Shown in pieces: positions 12,501 through 24,300 of a stretch of DNA of 64,000 nt. The stretch comes from Pachyseris speciosa. Taxonomy: Eukaryota > Cnidaria > Anthozoa > Scleractinia > Pachyseridae. Position numbers and translations under genes: made by a program. Position 1 is the first letter of the stretch. Each line of letters opens with the position of its first letter. Where the stretch lies: assembly GCA_016490735.1 (NCBI GenBank), contig JAEMWC010000159.1:227501-291500 (forward strand), written 5' to 3'. Below the pieces are notes generated by a model. The model searched no databases, was not told where the DNA came from, and worked only from the letters and a program-made list of their open reading frames with translations.

Positions 12501-15500
12501 CTGGGAGCTGGTTGTTTTGTTGGTTCGTAATATACCTGTGAGTGGAGAATATAATCGCTACTCGAGAAACCAAGGTCAACTGCCAGTGAAGCTTGACAAA
12601 ACACTGGCACTTTGATTTGTTTGACAATTTCAAAGAAAGCGAAGAATTTGGTATAAACCGGCATCTTAGATCCATTGACCAGTTTCTTGACGATAACTGA
12701 TATCTCCAACACTACAAAGAAAGGCTATGTTCAAACAACGCCACACACAACTGCGTTGTTGATTTTCACCATTGCATCATCTCTCGTACCTAGTCCACTA
12801 CTCTGTCAACACTTGTTTATCACAATCGGGTCAAAACGCACTCAAATAAATTTGTTTCCTATAAAATGTACATTAGAGTAATTCAATTCTGACTAAATAT
12901 TACTTTTAAAAGGTTTTCGCGATTTCTGACTCTGACCCCTAAATAAATATTTTTGTGCAAGAGCCTTTATATTTACAAGAATTAGTCAACTGTGAACTAA
13001 ATTTGTGTCACGAAACATTGCTTCGTATTCTATGGCCCCTTCTTTTTCTTAACAATGAACAGTTTAATCTTGAAATACACAATAGTTTGCACTCTCTTGT
13101 GGTGTAAAAGTTAATCCTTAACGAGAAAATACAACATGAGTAATACACTTTTCTACAGTGTAGTTGGTAAAGTTGTATAGCAAACTGTATACCGAAAAAG
13201 CATTTAAAGCCATGGTCATATGTTAAAACTGTTACTCACTCATAAAGAAATGGCAGTTTCATTTTACAGTTAACGCAAAAATGGTTTCTGAATTCAAATA
13301 GCACATTGATTTAGCTTTCCAGAGATATAAAAATTATTGTAAAGTAATAAGTACAAAGCGAGATACAAATTTTTACGCATGCAACAAATTTCACTGAAAA
13401 AAAAACTAGTTTCAATAGTTTGTGGTTATGATAATTTTAGCATGTGCAAAAATAACCTGTTTTGAATATATATTATATTTAATAAGCTGTTTGCAGTGGT
13501 TTAGCTACGCATATACGGTATAAAAGTTAAGCTAATTCGTAACGAATTGTCACACCTGAAGACTATAACAAGTAAAAATATTTTATCTATCTGTCCAATG
13601 TGTGTTCGGCATTAAACAAATTAATATTCTTTGCGCGTGTTGTGTGGTTTGGTTTATCAAGCTATAACTTCTCAATTTTTCTTGCGATTCTCAAACCTTT
13701 TCAATATGTTGCTGAAAACCCATTAAAAGCAATGCTCTCAATTAAATTTCTTTGCTATGAAATGTACATTGAAGTTATTCAATTCTGACTAAACATTTCT
13801 TTTGCAAAAGCTTTAACGATTCGTGACTTTGGTGACCACTCACTTAAATTATTACAAAGTTCTCTCGCTAATGCAACTGATGAGCAAGTGGCCCAATTGG
13901 ATAAGGTGCGGCCTATGGGCATTGACATCTGAGGGTCGCACGTTCAAGCCCCGTTGCCAGTGGAAAAAAAATTTATTTAGTTGTCATTGTTTCTTCCTCT
14001 GGCTGAGAGGGATACAGGGCAAGTGACGGATGAAATGACAAGAAAAAAAAGGGTAATGCAAGAAGCGGCTCGTTGCCATAGCGACAGCTGCTTAATAACA
14101 GGAAATTATTCAGTATTAAAAGCAGATGGCCTCCTGCAGTGAGGAAAGACACAAAATTATTAATGCTCATGGCAAAGCCTCCATAGTCCTTCATCCTATA
14201 TTCCTAGCTCATTTTGTATCACTGAATGAAACAAAGTACATGTAGCCTTGGAGACATTTTGTGCTAAATTGTGACATTATGCCATTAATGTTAGCTTGCT
14301 TCCCCTAACTGGATAGGTACTTGTCTAAAACAGCATGAAAGAATACCATACCATCATGTCCCCAAGACATTGTCACATTGTCCAAACCACAGTTGGGTTT
14401 ATAGATGCCATATTTGGTACTGAAAGTACAATAACAAGACACCTAAAGAGTATGCTAGTCACAGATTACAATTACATCCAGATCTTTTCTATCTAGTGCT
14501 ATAACCCACAAACGAACACTCCGAGATAGCTGTTTGGTAATGAAGTGTTGCGTGTAATAATGAAATGCAAATTGAGGAGTGAGAAGAACATTTGCTACAG
14601 TAGGTTCCATATTGTGATAACTGCAGTTTGATGTTAAAACTTCCTGGAGCTGGAAATCCTTACGAAACACAACATGTCTCAGACAATGTTGGCATCCATA
14701 CAAATTATTTGTGGGGTATGTTATAATTAACAGGCACACACTACCAAATATTTGATATACCATTAAAGGGAAATCTTTCGTACCTGTATTCTGGAATCTT
14801 TGTATCTGGGTTGTTCTCAAATGTCTCAGGGAAGACAATGTGTTGTGAAAACTTGCAGCCAAGAGGGAAAGTGTCACCTACAACACAGTACTGAGGCTCT
14901 CCCCACAGGGCCATGACCTTCCCCAAATCATGAAGAAGCCCAATCAGGTGGAACCACTCCTTGTCTGGATGGTCAGCACGGATACGCTCTGCTGTCTGGA
15001 AGGCATGCACTGAGTTTGGTAGGTCTGTGTCTGGGTCACTCTCATCCACCAATGCATCTAACAGATGCAAAGCTTCTAGCACTGTCATTTTACTTGTTGT
15101 TAGAGGGCCCCATTTCTCTTTCTGTGCAAAACAAGAATATAGACTGAAATATATATGAGCCACATCCAAGGTTTCTTTTATTTATATGCAGAAATCTGTT
15201 GTTGAGTCCTGGTCATTGCACCATCAAAATGTGTGGAAATTACTTTGAATTGATTGCATTCTCTACATGTCATGAAAATAAAAGAATAATTATAAAGTGC
15301 CTCTATATAATTATATGGTTTTGAAAGAAATTTATGGAGGGCAGTGCAGAAAAAATGTTTTTAAAATACTGAAAGAAATCAAAATAATCAGGTTGACTTA
15401 CCTTCTGCTTGACAAAATCTAAGGTTTGAGTCTCATGCATTAGTGTATACGTCCTGCGGACTTTGTCAGTTTGAAGGTTGACATCATAATTTCTAAAATC

Positions 15501-16928
15501 TTTCTCACATTTATCAGTTCTGGATACTACAATGTCATGGTATTCTTTGTAAACATCTTCAGGTCTATACACCTGTGATGGATCCAAAATGGAAACCTGC
15601 AATAAAGCACACACAGCTTGTCAGTTTAAAAGTGAACTTGTAGTGCAGGGAGCACCTTTACAATAATTATATTTGTACAATTTTTCACTGAAGATGATTA
15701 ATGCATGTCCCCTGTCCTTATTTTTCCACTGTACTACCTTGTTCACATTTCTGACAAGTCATCTTGAAATTGACACCATTATCATTACCATTACTTCCTT
15801 TTCTCTACTGAGAAGGTTAAATTGGGGCAATTCACATGCTGTCTACACTCAGTTCCTGAAAACCCAGAAACCATTTAATACTTTATAACCCACAAAATCC
15901 TTGCATACCATATGAAGTCAAAGAAGACTACATCAAATCATTAATTGTAGAAATACAAGGGTGTGGGATTTAAAATAGGTGGGCACCTCTGAGATATTTT
16001 GGGGCTGCCCTTTTATGATTATGATTACTTTCTCACTGCTCATGTCGTTGTAAAACAGGGTACGCATGAGTGTTTATAGGCCAAGTGCTTAGAGGATGGT
16101 GGCTCCTAATAAGCAAAAAAGTAGACATTTGAAGGAATTTCATTCAAAAAATAGAATTTGCTATAATTAATTTCTTCTCCCATAGTTCACGTCCCTGCAT
16201 AATTGATCGTTCAGTCCCTTTTTTTGGATTTTGTCACCCTTTTAGGTGTTGAGTGGACTCAAAGGAAGTTATCATGAGTTACATTGATTAAGGGCCCCTC
16301 CAGGGATTTTGCTGTTCATTAGCCCTTTCAGGTTCCAAAGGCCTCGTTTTGGGATTTTGGTACGCTTAATTTTTACGTGAGGGTGGGTTGTCTTCTGTAG
16401 CCTCAATCAGTGTACTGTCTTACACAATATTTTTCCTTGGGTTTTTCTGACTAAGAATGATTTTTGTTCCAAGTGTCACCTCTGAACAAACGTTGGTAAT
16501 GAGGGTAACTTTCTCGAGCTATAATTTTGATTCCAAAGACACTTCCCTCTTGTCTAGCTAAGCTCAAATTAGGTGGTCGGAATAAGACTCTTCGATTTCT
16601 AAATAATCGGCACAATTTCTTGGAAGGTCAACACGGAAACGATTTCTGCCAGATCATGAAAAGTCCCTTGGCTTGTTACAGTCCTCTAATGTACGTCACG
16701 CCGTGTTTTTGACAAGATCAACACCAATTATAACGTCGCTGTCGTTTAAAACACAGGAGACGCTGATAAGCGTTGATCTGTTCTTGACACAATGACGCAC
16801 TTGAAATATGGAAATAAAACATGATAAAACAATGTTTTAGAGGCCAAGGGCAATCACACGACCGATTTTAACTGATACACAGTTAGAACATAAGCTTAAC
16901 TTACGCCTTCTTCTGGCCGAGGACGCAT
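6583..16928 (-). CDS. MIOX: myo-inositol oxygenase (MIOX)
   Basis: Non-haem di-iron enzyme that cleaves myo-inositol with O2 to D-glucuronate in the cytosol. Seven coding exons on the minus strand, in transcript order: 16905-16928, 15402-15596, 14784-15121, 14352-14419, 12171-12220, 9896-10008, 6583-6691. All junctions are GT-AG, the phases agree, and the sum is 897 nt (298 aa plus stop; human MIOX is 285 aa). The iron ligands expected for the family are visible at H112, H137, D138, H207, H233 and D266, in motifs NSVHAFQTAE, LLHDLGK, SWGHD, RYHSFYPWH and NKYDLY. Their spacing nearly equals that of the mouse enzyme. The protein ends QLCW, like the SW terminus of vertebrate MIOX. The start chosen is the ATG opening the 24-nt exon 1 (MRPRPEEG), because it is in frame with exon 2; an upstream leader exon may exist at 17204-17255. 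Introns carry a PLE, SINEs and a pogo-like element. Only the exact start is less certain. Confidence 0.93.
8229..8278. repeat. G14 / C19 tracts
   Basis: A run of 14 G (8229-8242) is followed 17 bases later by a run of 19 C (8260-8278). These could pair as a hairpin. Homopolymer lengths are often mis-assembled. Confidence 0.8.
8427..8753 (-). CDS. small ORF with one predicted membrane segment (uncertain)
   Basis: An open frame of up to 108 codons. The middle has a hydrophobic stretch (MTIILLAVFIFIVICYSI) suited to a single transmembrane helix, after an acidic N-terminal part. A possible splice acceptor lies close to the SAAVQNEDE codons, and a possible short upstream exon (MSK, followed by GTAAGT) lies near 9165 on the same strand. 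No homology is recognised. It lies inside a MIOX intron and inside a possible transposable element, so it could be chance. Confidence 0.2.
   Translation of the reverse strand: MSVISFKHLHFALSAAVQNEDEINEPYFSEPVEDSKCFDLENHRRHISQEMTIILLAVFIFIVICYSIQMQMKENISTATMKSPWAYWDAYNSCLDLSHMPSQCSGIC
10527..11716 (-). mobile_element. 5'-truncated Penelope-like element with inverted flanks
   Basis: The minus strand encodes the end of a Penelope-type reverse transcriptase region (11286-11567, with SIPYSQLLQLRRLCS). After a frame change near 11290-11340 comes the C-terminal GIY-YIG endonuclease region (10696-11295, with VVYCISC, YIGETGRMLRERTGEHLR and a CxxC zinc-binding-like motif). The RT core with its YxDD motif is missing. 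About 150 bp at each side (10527-10675 and 11565-11716) are inverted copies sharing 'gggcctagcccttcctcagt', as expected for PLE terminal repeats that can be inverted. It lies in the MIOX intron between 10009 and 12170, in the same strand sense as MIOX. Confidence 0.85.
10696..11567 (-). pseudogene. PLE RT C-terminus and GIY-YIG endonuclease remnant
   Basis: Two overlapping frames together give the C-terminal third of a Penelope-like polyprotein. The first (11567 to about 11286) carries RT-thumb-like sequence; the second (about 11340 to 10696) carries the linker and the GIY-YIG nuclease. In PLEs the GIY-YIG nuclease nicks target DNA so that reverse transcription can begin. The frame break and the loss of the RT catalytic core make it inactive. 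Confidence 0.8.
12350..12505 (-). mobile_element. tRNA-derived SINE
   Basis: Read on the minus strand, 12505-12427 has a tRNA-like fold: acceptor halves GGCTTGT and ACAAGCC, an A-box-like TTAGGTCAGTAGG and a B box GGTTCGAATCC. A hairpin (AGCCTGAATTTTTTCAGGCT) and a short AT-rich body follow. The retained acceptor pairing recalls a tRNA gene, but position 33 is C and the hairpin follows at once, so a SINE is preferred to a functional tRNA. Confidence 0.65.
13875..14105 (+). mobile_element. tRNA-derived SINE (tRNA-Arg-like head)
   Basis: The head starts near 13877 with an A-box-like GTGGCCCAATTGG and a B-box-like CGTTCAAGCCCC (13941-13952), then an A-rich stretch, a 'tcattgtttcttcctctggc' body and an 'agaagcggctc' tail. 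The body and tail match the copy at the start of the window. It lies in a MIOX intron. Confidence 0.7.
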
Positions 16929-17203
16929 ATTTGTCGCAGGGATTCTTCGAAGCTGTAACACTATACTACCGAAAAAAATATTCTACGTACAACCTACAAG
17001 GGTGCAAACATTCTTTGGAGTATACTCAACTCTCCATCCCATTGGTCCATTCAAGATCTGGATAAACAGGTTTGGTAAACAGGCTTGTAACTGCACAAGT
17101 TTCCCAAGCTCAAAATTTCGAGGACAGCTTGTTTGTATCGGAAAGTCACCGATCGTAAAAAAATGTGTAAATAACTATCTAATTAGAAATTAAGTTTTCC
17201 CAC

Positions 17204-17255
17204 CTCAAATGTGTCGCGTACTTGTCTCTTGTGCCGATTTTGAAGCCATTCTGAC
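17204..17255 (-). other. possible MIOX 5' leader exon with uORF
   Basis: A minus-strand donor (TTTGAG followed by GTGGGA, after plus position 17204) and an acceptor before 16952 (GTTACAG) would join this segment to the first coding exon. It contains ATG at 17249-17247 opening a 14-codon frame that stops before the donor. As it is out of register with MIOX it would act as an upstream ORF. This is inferred from splice signals only. Confidence 0.3.
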
Positions 17256-17555
17256 GACGTTTAGTGAAGTTATTCGAAATCGTTGTCTCTCTATCTCTCC
17301 TTCTAAAAATAGGCGGTCCAAGCTCCCGCGGTGTGATGGGTGTCATGATCATCTTGCGTAAGAACAGTCATGGCGAAATAATAAGAGTTTGTATGGGAAT
17401 ATTTACCATCGGTCTTAGAAAGCAAAAATACGGTCAAATTCTTAATAAAAATAGCTAATCTTACTTCCACGCTGTTTTGCTTGTTGTCTGTTAGCTTACT
17501 TTGCTGTCTTCAGGCCTTTTCAGCGACTGCTGTTATTGACTGTCGACTGTAGACT

Positions 17556-17785
17556 GGGACTGTGGACTGTGGACTGTGGACTGTGGACTGTGGACTGTGG
17601 ACTGTGGACTTTGGACTGTGGACTGTGGACTGTGGACTGTGGACTGTGGACTGCCGACTGCGGACTGCCGACTGCCGACTGCCGACTGCCGACTGCCGAC
17701 TGCCGACTGCCGACTGCCGACTGCCGACTGCCGACTGCCGACTGCCGACTGCCGACTGCCGACTGCCGACTGCGGACTGCAGATT
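17556..17785. repeat. 7-bp minisatellite
   Basis: Tandem GACTGTG units (to about 17650) change to tandem GACTGCC units (to about 17780). No stop codon occurs in several frames, so long spurious reading frames cross it on both strands. No protein is expected. Confidence 0.9.
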
Positions 17786-17996
17786 GGGTGTTAAACGCGG
17801 GTTACTCCTTTTCAGCATTTCCTGATTTAGGGGAAAAGGTAACTTGATTTATTTCAAAACTGATCAAAGAATTAAGTTCAGAAGTCCGGTCGTCTCACTT
17901 ACCCAAGTCAGGCGTGCTTCATATTTTAAAAGCTATATTACCATTGAGGACGCTGATGACGTCCGAGTTAAACTCCCGCGTTGAAAATGTTATAAA

Positions 17997-18567
17997 ACAA
18001 TTGCTTCATGCGTCAGCTGTGCGTTCATCGAAATATGAAGCACTTGGGAAGTTTGGAGAGAACTCAAGAAGCTACAGTAGAAATGCTCTCGGCTACGCCT
18101 GGACAACTCTTAAGCCCCGGCTACACGTTCAAACATTGTTATAAAACATTTGTTGGATGAACAATGTTAGAACGTGTAGCATGCATGTTTGATGACGTTT
18201 GTTCAACATTTTTTTGTTAGAAGAATGTTTCGATTTCGATCAAACATTTTCTCCAACATACAACAAATGTTGAAGCGTGTAGCCGCCCTTTCAACAATGT
18301 CGTATTGCAAAGACCAATCAGAGTTAAGGGTCCAGTCTACAATCCGAGATCCTAATAATTGTTGAAGTCAAAACCCCGAAGCGACGTGTTTCCAACAATG
18401 TTGTATGCATATCCAACATTGTTAGAAGCGTTCTTACAACAATGTTGGGACGTGTTCTTCCAACAATGTTTAAACGTGTATCCGGGGCTTTACGCATATT
18501 TCGTGCACTCCAAAGTTCCTGCGTGCTTCACATTTCGATGAACGCACGCTGATGCATGAAACAATTC
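17997..18567. repeat. foldback repeat split by a MITE
   Basis: 17997-18062 (with 'gtgcgttcatcgaaat' and 'gaagcac') is mirrored by 18502-18567 in inverted orientation. The MITE at 18113-18489 lies between the arms and inserted later. Confidence 0.6.
18113..18489. mobile_element. MITE with TTA target duplication
   Basis: 377 bp. The left end AGCCCCGGCTACACGTT and the reverse complement of the right end AGCCCCGGATACACGTT form TIRs. TTA flanks both sides (18110-18112, 18490-18492). Many 'caacaatgtt' and 'aacattgtt' motifs lie inside. The 3-bp duplication suggests a PIF/Harbinger-type MITE. Confidence 0.8.
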
Positions 18568-19650
18568 TTAACTAGTAGTTTTTAACAACAGTTTTAGCTT
18601 TTACTAAAACTTGCACCGAACTCCGCGCCGAGTGCATTGTTGAGTTATATAAGCCTACGGCTCGTGCTTCTCCATTCAGCGCATTTTTTATTTCTGTAGT
18701 AAAGCACCTTCAAATACCTACCTTTTGTAGGGCAATGCCTTCTATTTCAAACACTATAGGGCTAATGTCTAGTCCCGAAAATGTTTTTATGTTGACTGAT
18801 GACTTGCTAAATACAACCAGATAAATGTCTGTGATTATAAATACTATTACTTTATAACCTTCTTAATAAGATTTTAGCTGTATCTTTTTAAAATAGTTAG
18901 TTTTTATAGATATATATAATTTATACATACTCTTTTATTTTATGTTATACAGGGCCCCCGTTGATACCAGGTGAGTGTGAAATGATGACGTACATTGGTA
19001 CATTTTCCATACATTATTTGCAAGATCTGGCAATTTGAAATAACTTTGTTGAAGATTATAACCTAGACAACTAAAAGCAAAAAGGCTCTAGGTTTCAGAA
19101 CTATTTATAGTTTTTGCTATATAACTGTAAACAATTTTTTTTCATTCAAGTTTAGAACATTTCCGTCGCACAACTCAGTAAAAACGTTAACACTTCAGTA
19201 GAATAACGGGCTTCCAGGGCGAAAGCAAGCACGATGATCCCATCTTTTTAATTCATTTTTTCAATGTCCTATGCATGGCTTTAAGTGTGCCAAGTTTGGA
19301 AATATCTGGATAATACGTCATTTTCAAGGGAATTACCATAAAGGTCATAGTCTAAATGTGTTTGTGGAATGAGGCAAAAAATGCAAGGGCCCAGGGAGCG
19401 GGGCGGGTGTTTCACGGAAGATAAGTAGTAAAAGGTGAGGAACGCTAAATCCCTGGAAAGGGGCTTTACGCAACTGGGGATACAGTCCTGCAACAGGGTA
19501 ATTTAATGTTAAGATTCGTGCATCTGGCTCATAATCACAGACCTAGGGCCAGACAGTTCGAATGAAGGAAGCTAGAGAAGGCAGAAAAAGACTTCGGCGG
19601 AGCAAACACTTTCTTTTTTTCTCCTGTAATGGCTAATGGACATCCCAAGC
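18568..19650. other. no gene seen
   Basis: Intergenic sequence without a recognisable coding region or RNA gene. Reading frames are short. Confidence 0.5.
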
Positions 19651-19654
19651 CCGC

Positions 19655-19812
19655 AGAAGAGGCGTTTATTTAGCCGAGCAGGGCGCACGAACGTGGAGCG
19701 CTAGGCGAGAGGAGGAGAAAATTTCTCTGTCTCTCGCCTCGCGCTCCACTCTCGTTTCTCGTGCTTCGCGCTCGATATCTCATGCTTCGCTCTCAGCTAA
19801 ATGAACGCCTGT
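19655..19812. mobile_element. small MITE-like inverted repeat
   Basis: AGGCGTTTATTTAGC near 19660 is mirrored by GCTAAATGAACGCCT ending at 19809. The inside holds further inverted pieces (GGCGAGAG and CTCTCGCC). No clear target duplication was found. Confidence 0.5.
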
Positions 19813-19962
19813 TACACTGGCTAGATGTACATAACTTGCATAACCAGCAAACAAACTTTGATAATAATGCAACACCATAATTTTACGGCTCGGCCAAGTC
19901 TTAAAATCCGCTTGTGTGACCCCGTTTGACTTTCCCTCTCCCATTGCCCTACCTTACAAGCG

Positions 19963-20043
19963 GTTGTTTCTCCACCGGACGCCACGCTACGAAAAGGAGT
20001 AGTTTCTCTCCCTTTCGTAGCGTCACGTCCGGTGGAGAAACCA
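19963..20043. repeat. near-perfect palindrome
   Basis: The left half (GTTTCTCCACCGGACG, then CGCTACGAAA) and right half (TTTCGTAGCG, then CGTCCGGTGGAGAAAC) are inverted copies with a short spacer. It probably belongs to a foldback element. Confidence 0.75.
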
Positions 20044-20109
20044 CCCCTCGCAGAGTACCACTTTCCTGGCCCTGCATCTCCTAGAATGGATGATAGTGCA
20101 CTTATTGTC

Positions 20110-20885
20110 TATCAACTTTATTGGTCTCATAACTTGGTCTCATAAGGAAATATATACGTACTAAATCAGTAGTAGAAATGAATGCAAGGTGCAGCCCTAG
20201 AATTTAATTAAGAATCTGAAAGAAATGTAAAATTTAATAGAATTACAGTTAATCTAATTAATAGCTAATAGTGCACAGTAATGTGCAAGTAAGAACGGTG
20301 GCAAGGGCAGTTACAGGAGAGGAACCAGGTACAGGGCATGTCAATATTATAAGTAAAATCCAGTAAAGTAAAATAAGTGGCGCGCAGAAAGTTTTTAAAC
20401 GTACTTAGACTAGAAAACTTGTCATGAGGGGCGAGGCTAGTGATAATGTTCCAGGGTTTTACAATTCTATTGAAAAAAGAGGCCCGAAAAGTTGCGGTTT
20501 TACAGTAAGCTGGTTTTAGTACGAGGGTAGGGTTGTTAGAGCGGGATCGGCCATGTGTGACAAAAGTAACACATCGACCGATATTCAGGTCGGTATATCC
20601 GGAAAGACAATTATAAAGAAAAACAAGATCTCTAAGTTCTCTGTCCTAAGTTAGTGGTAGTATGCGAAGAGTCAGCAGTCGTTGTTTATAGGATATCTCG
20701 CCAATTCTAGTTCTTAGTATCCAGCGAGTTGCGCGCCCCTGGCCTCTTTCCAAAATCGTTCTCAGATTGACACTAGCAGGAGACCATACCTCTATCGCAT
20801 AGGAAAGCTGTGACTTCACGAAAGATAGACGTGATCAGCCGTGTCGAAAGCCATGGCAAAATCAAGATACAAAATATTTATTTAT
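20110..20885 (-). pseudogene. internally deleted LINE reverse transcriptase remnant
   Basis: On the minus strand an RT motif-A-like piece (ILILPW, or DFAMAFDTADH in another frame, near 20850-20880) is joined directly to the C-terminal region of a non-LTR RT (from about 20830 to 20440, with SQLSYAIEVWSP, RGQGRATRWIL and SYKQRLLTLRILPL). The catalytic YxDD block between them is missing. An AT-rich 3' end continues to about 20110. Several frame changes and stops are present. Confidence 0.65.
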
Positions 20886-20962
20886 TTATTTATTTTTTGG
20901 AGTTGATTTAGTGTAGATATTGTAGATGAAGAACCTCACTTGTTGGATACTCTGCAATAAAC

Positions 20963-21008
<46 letters not shown>

Positions 21009-21047
21009 GTTATTATTATCATTATTATTGTTATTATTATTATTATA
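20963..21047. repeat. (ATT)n microsatellite
   Basis: An imperfect ATT/GTT/ATC trinucleotide run that follows 'ctgcaataaacc', probably the tail of a retroposon on the plus strand. The frames read through it are not real proteins. Confidence 0.85.
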
Positions 21048-21365
21048 TCCGTATGTTTGTTTTTGTGCCTCCCCAACTGAATGGAGTACGAACAAAAGTT
21101 GCGAAGAACACGAACTGGAACGCATGAACGTGTTGTAAAGATGTAATTGACTGCGAGATATGGGAATAAAGGCTGTTACAGTTGTTTGCCAGTGTTTATA
21201 GCGCGACGTAAGAAAAACCGTCCCCATTTCAAGGGAAACCTAGCTATCGACCAAAAAAAAAATTGGGGTTGCAAGACAAAAGATAGGCCCGCAAGAATAG
21301 ACTGAAGGCCTCTGAAGCGTAGCTACTTCATGTATCCCCTATTATAATGTATTTAGAATTGATAT

Positions 21366-24300
21366 GTATACCCCTGTATATACACCTGTATACTCTTGTA
21401 TACCGATGTAAACCCTTGTATACCCCTGTAAACTCTTGTATACCCATGTATACCCTTGTATACCCCTGTAAACTCTTGTATACCCATGTATAGCCTTGTA
21501 TACCCATGTATACTCTTGTATACCCCTGTATACTCTTGTATACCCATCTATACCCTTGTATACCCCTGTATACTCTTGTATACTCTTGTAAACCCATGTA
21601 TACCCTTGTATACCCATGTATACTCTTGTATACCTATGTATACCCTTGTATACCCCTGTAAATTCTTGTATACCCATGTATACCCTTGTATACCCATGTA
21701 TACTCTTGTATACCTATGTATACCCTTGTATACCCCTGTAAACTCTTGTATACCCATGTATACCCTTGTATACCCATGTATACCCTTGTATACCCCTGTA
21801 AACTCTTGTACACCAATGTATACCCTTGTATACCCCTGTATACTCTTGTATACTCTTGTATACCCATGTATACCCTTGTATACCCATGTATACTCTTGTA
21901 TACCCCTGTATACTCTTGTATACCCATGTATACCCTTGTATACCCCTGTATACTCTTGTATACCCCTGTATACTCTTGTATACCCATGTATACTCTTGTA
22001 TACCCCTCTATACTCTTGTATACCCATGTAAACCCTTGTATACCCATGCATACTCTTGTATACCCCTGTATACTCTTGTATACCCATGTATACCCTTGTA
22101 TACCCATGTATACTCTTGTATACCCCTGTATACTCTTGTATGCCCCTGTATACCCATGTATACCCGTGTATACTCTTGTATACCCATGTATACTCTTGTA
22201 TACCCATGTATACCCTTGTATGCACACGTATACCCATGTATACTCTTGTATACCCATGTATACCCCTGTATACTCTTGTATACCCCTGTATACCCATGTA
22301 TACTCATGTACACTCTTGTATACCCATGTATACCCTTGTATACCCATGTATACCCATGTATACCCTTGTATGCCCATGTATACCCATGTACACCCATGTA
22401 TACTCTTGTATACCTATGTATACCCCTGTATACTCTTGTATACCCATATATGCCCTTGTATACCCATGTATACCCATGTATACCCTTGTATACCCCTGTA
22501 TACTCTTGTATACCACTGTATGCCCATGTATACCCATGTATACTCTTGTATACCCATGTATACCCATGTATACTCTTGTATACCCATGTATACCCATGTA
22601 TTCTCTTGTATACCCATGTATACCCCTGTATACTCTTGTATACCCATGTATACCCCTGTATACCCATGTATACCCATGTATACCCATGTATACTCTTGTA
22701 TACCCCTGTATACCCATGTATACCCATGTAGACTCTTGTATACCCATGTATACCCATGTATTCTCTTGTATACCCATGTATACCCCTGTATACTCTTGTA
22801 TACCCATGTATACCCTTGTATACCCCTGTATACCCATGTATACCCTTGTATACTCTTGTATACCCTTGTATACTCTTGTATACTCTTGTATACCCATGTA
22901 TACCCCTGTATACTCTTGTATACCCATGTATACCCCTGTATACTCTTGTATACCCATGTATACCCTTGTATAGCCATGTATACCCTTGTATACCCATGTA
23001 TACCCATGTATACTCTTGTATACCCCTGTATACCCATGTATACTCATGTATACTCTTGTATACCCATGTATACCCTTGTATACCCATGTATACCCATGTA
23101 TACCCTTGTATACCCATGTATACCCATGTACACCCATGTATACTCTTGTATACCTATGTATACCCCTGTATACTCTTGTATACCCATATATGCCCTTGTA
23201 TACCCATGTATACCCATGTATACCCTTGTATACCCCTGTATACTCTTGTATACCACTGTATGCCCATGTATACCCATGTATACTCTTGTATACCCATGTA
23301 TACCCATGTATACTCTTGTATACCCATGTATACCCATGTATTCTCTTGTATACCCATGTATACCCCTGTATACCCTTGTATACCCATGTATACCCTTGTA
23401 TACCCATGTATACCCATGTATACCCATGTATACCCATGTATACTCTTGTATACCCCTGTATACCCATGTATACCCATGTAGACTCTTGTATACCCATGTA
23501 TACCCATGTATTCTCTTGTATACCCATGTATACCCATGTATACCCTTGTATACCCATTTATACCCATGTACACCCATGTATACTCTTGTATACCTATGTA
23601 TACCCCTGTATACTCTTGTATACCCATATATGCCCTTGTATACCATGTATACCCATGTATACCCTTGTATACCCCTGTATACTCTTGTATACCACTGTAT
23701 GCCCATGTATACCCATGTATACTCTTGTATACCCATGTATACCCATGTATACTCTTGTATACCCATGTATACCCATGTATTCTCTTGTATACCCATGTAT
23801 ACCCCTGTATACTCTTGTATACCCATGTATACCCTTGTATACCCATGTATACCCATGTATACCCATGTATACCCATGTATACTCTTGTATACCCCTGTAT
23901 ACCCATGTATACCCATGTAGACTCTTGTATACCCATGTATACCCATGTATTCTCTTGTATACCCATGTATACCCCTGTATACTCTTGTATACCCATGTAT
24001 ACCCTTGTATACCCCTGTATACCCATGTATACCCTTGTATACTCTTGTATACCCTTGTATACTCTTGTATACTCTTGTATACCCATGTATACCCCTGTAT
24101 ACTCTTGTATACCCATGTATACCCCTGTATACTCTTGTATACCCATGTATACCCTTGTATAGCCATGTATACCCTTGTATACCCATGTATACCCATGTAT
24201 ACTCTTGTATATTCCTGTATACCCATGTATACTCTTGTATACCCATGTATACCCATGTATACCCCTGTATACTTTTGTATATCCCTGTATACCCATGTAT

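Noticed and set aside
12427..12505. Functional tRNA gene on the minus strand
   Set aside because: Acceptor ends pair, but position 33 is not T, the anticodon stem has a mismatch, and a SINE-type body follows. Treated as a SINE head.
17204..17249. Start of MIOX at the ATG of 17249 (MASKSAQ...)
   Set aside because: It reaches a stop before the donor, and the alternative donor after ACAA gives the wrong phase to the next exons.
17510..17847. Reading frames over the 7-bp minisatellite (for example repeated AVGSRQS)
   Set aside because: Open in several frames on both strands because of unit composition; no domain.
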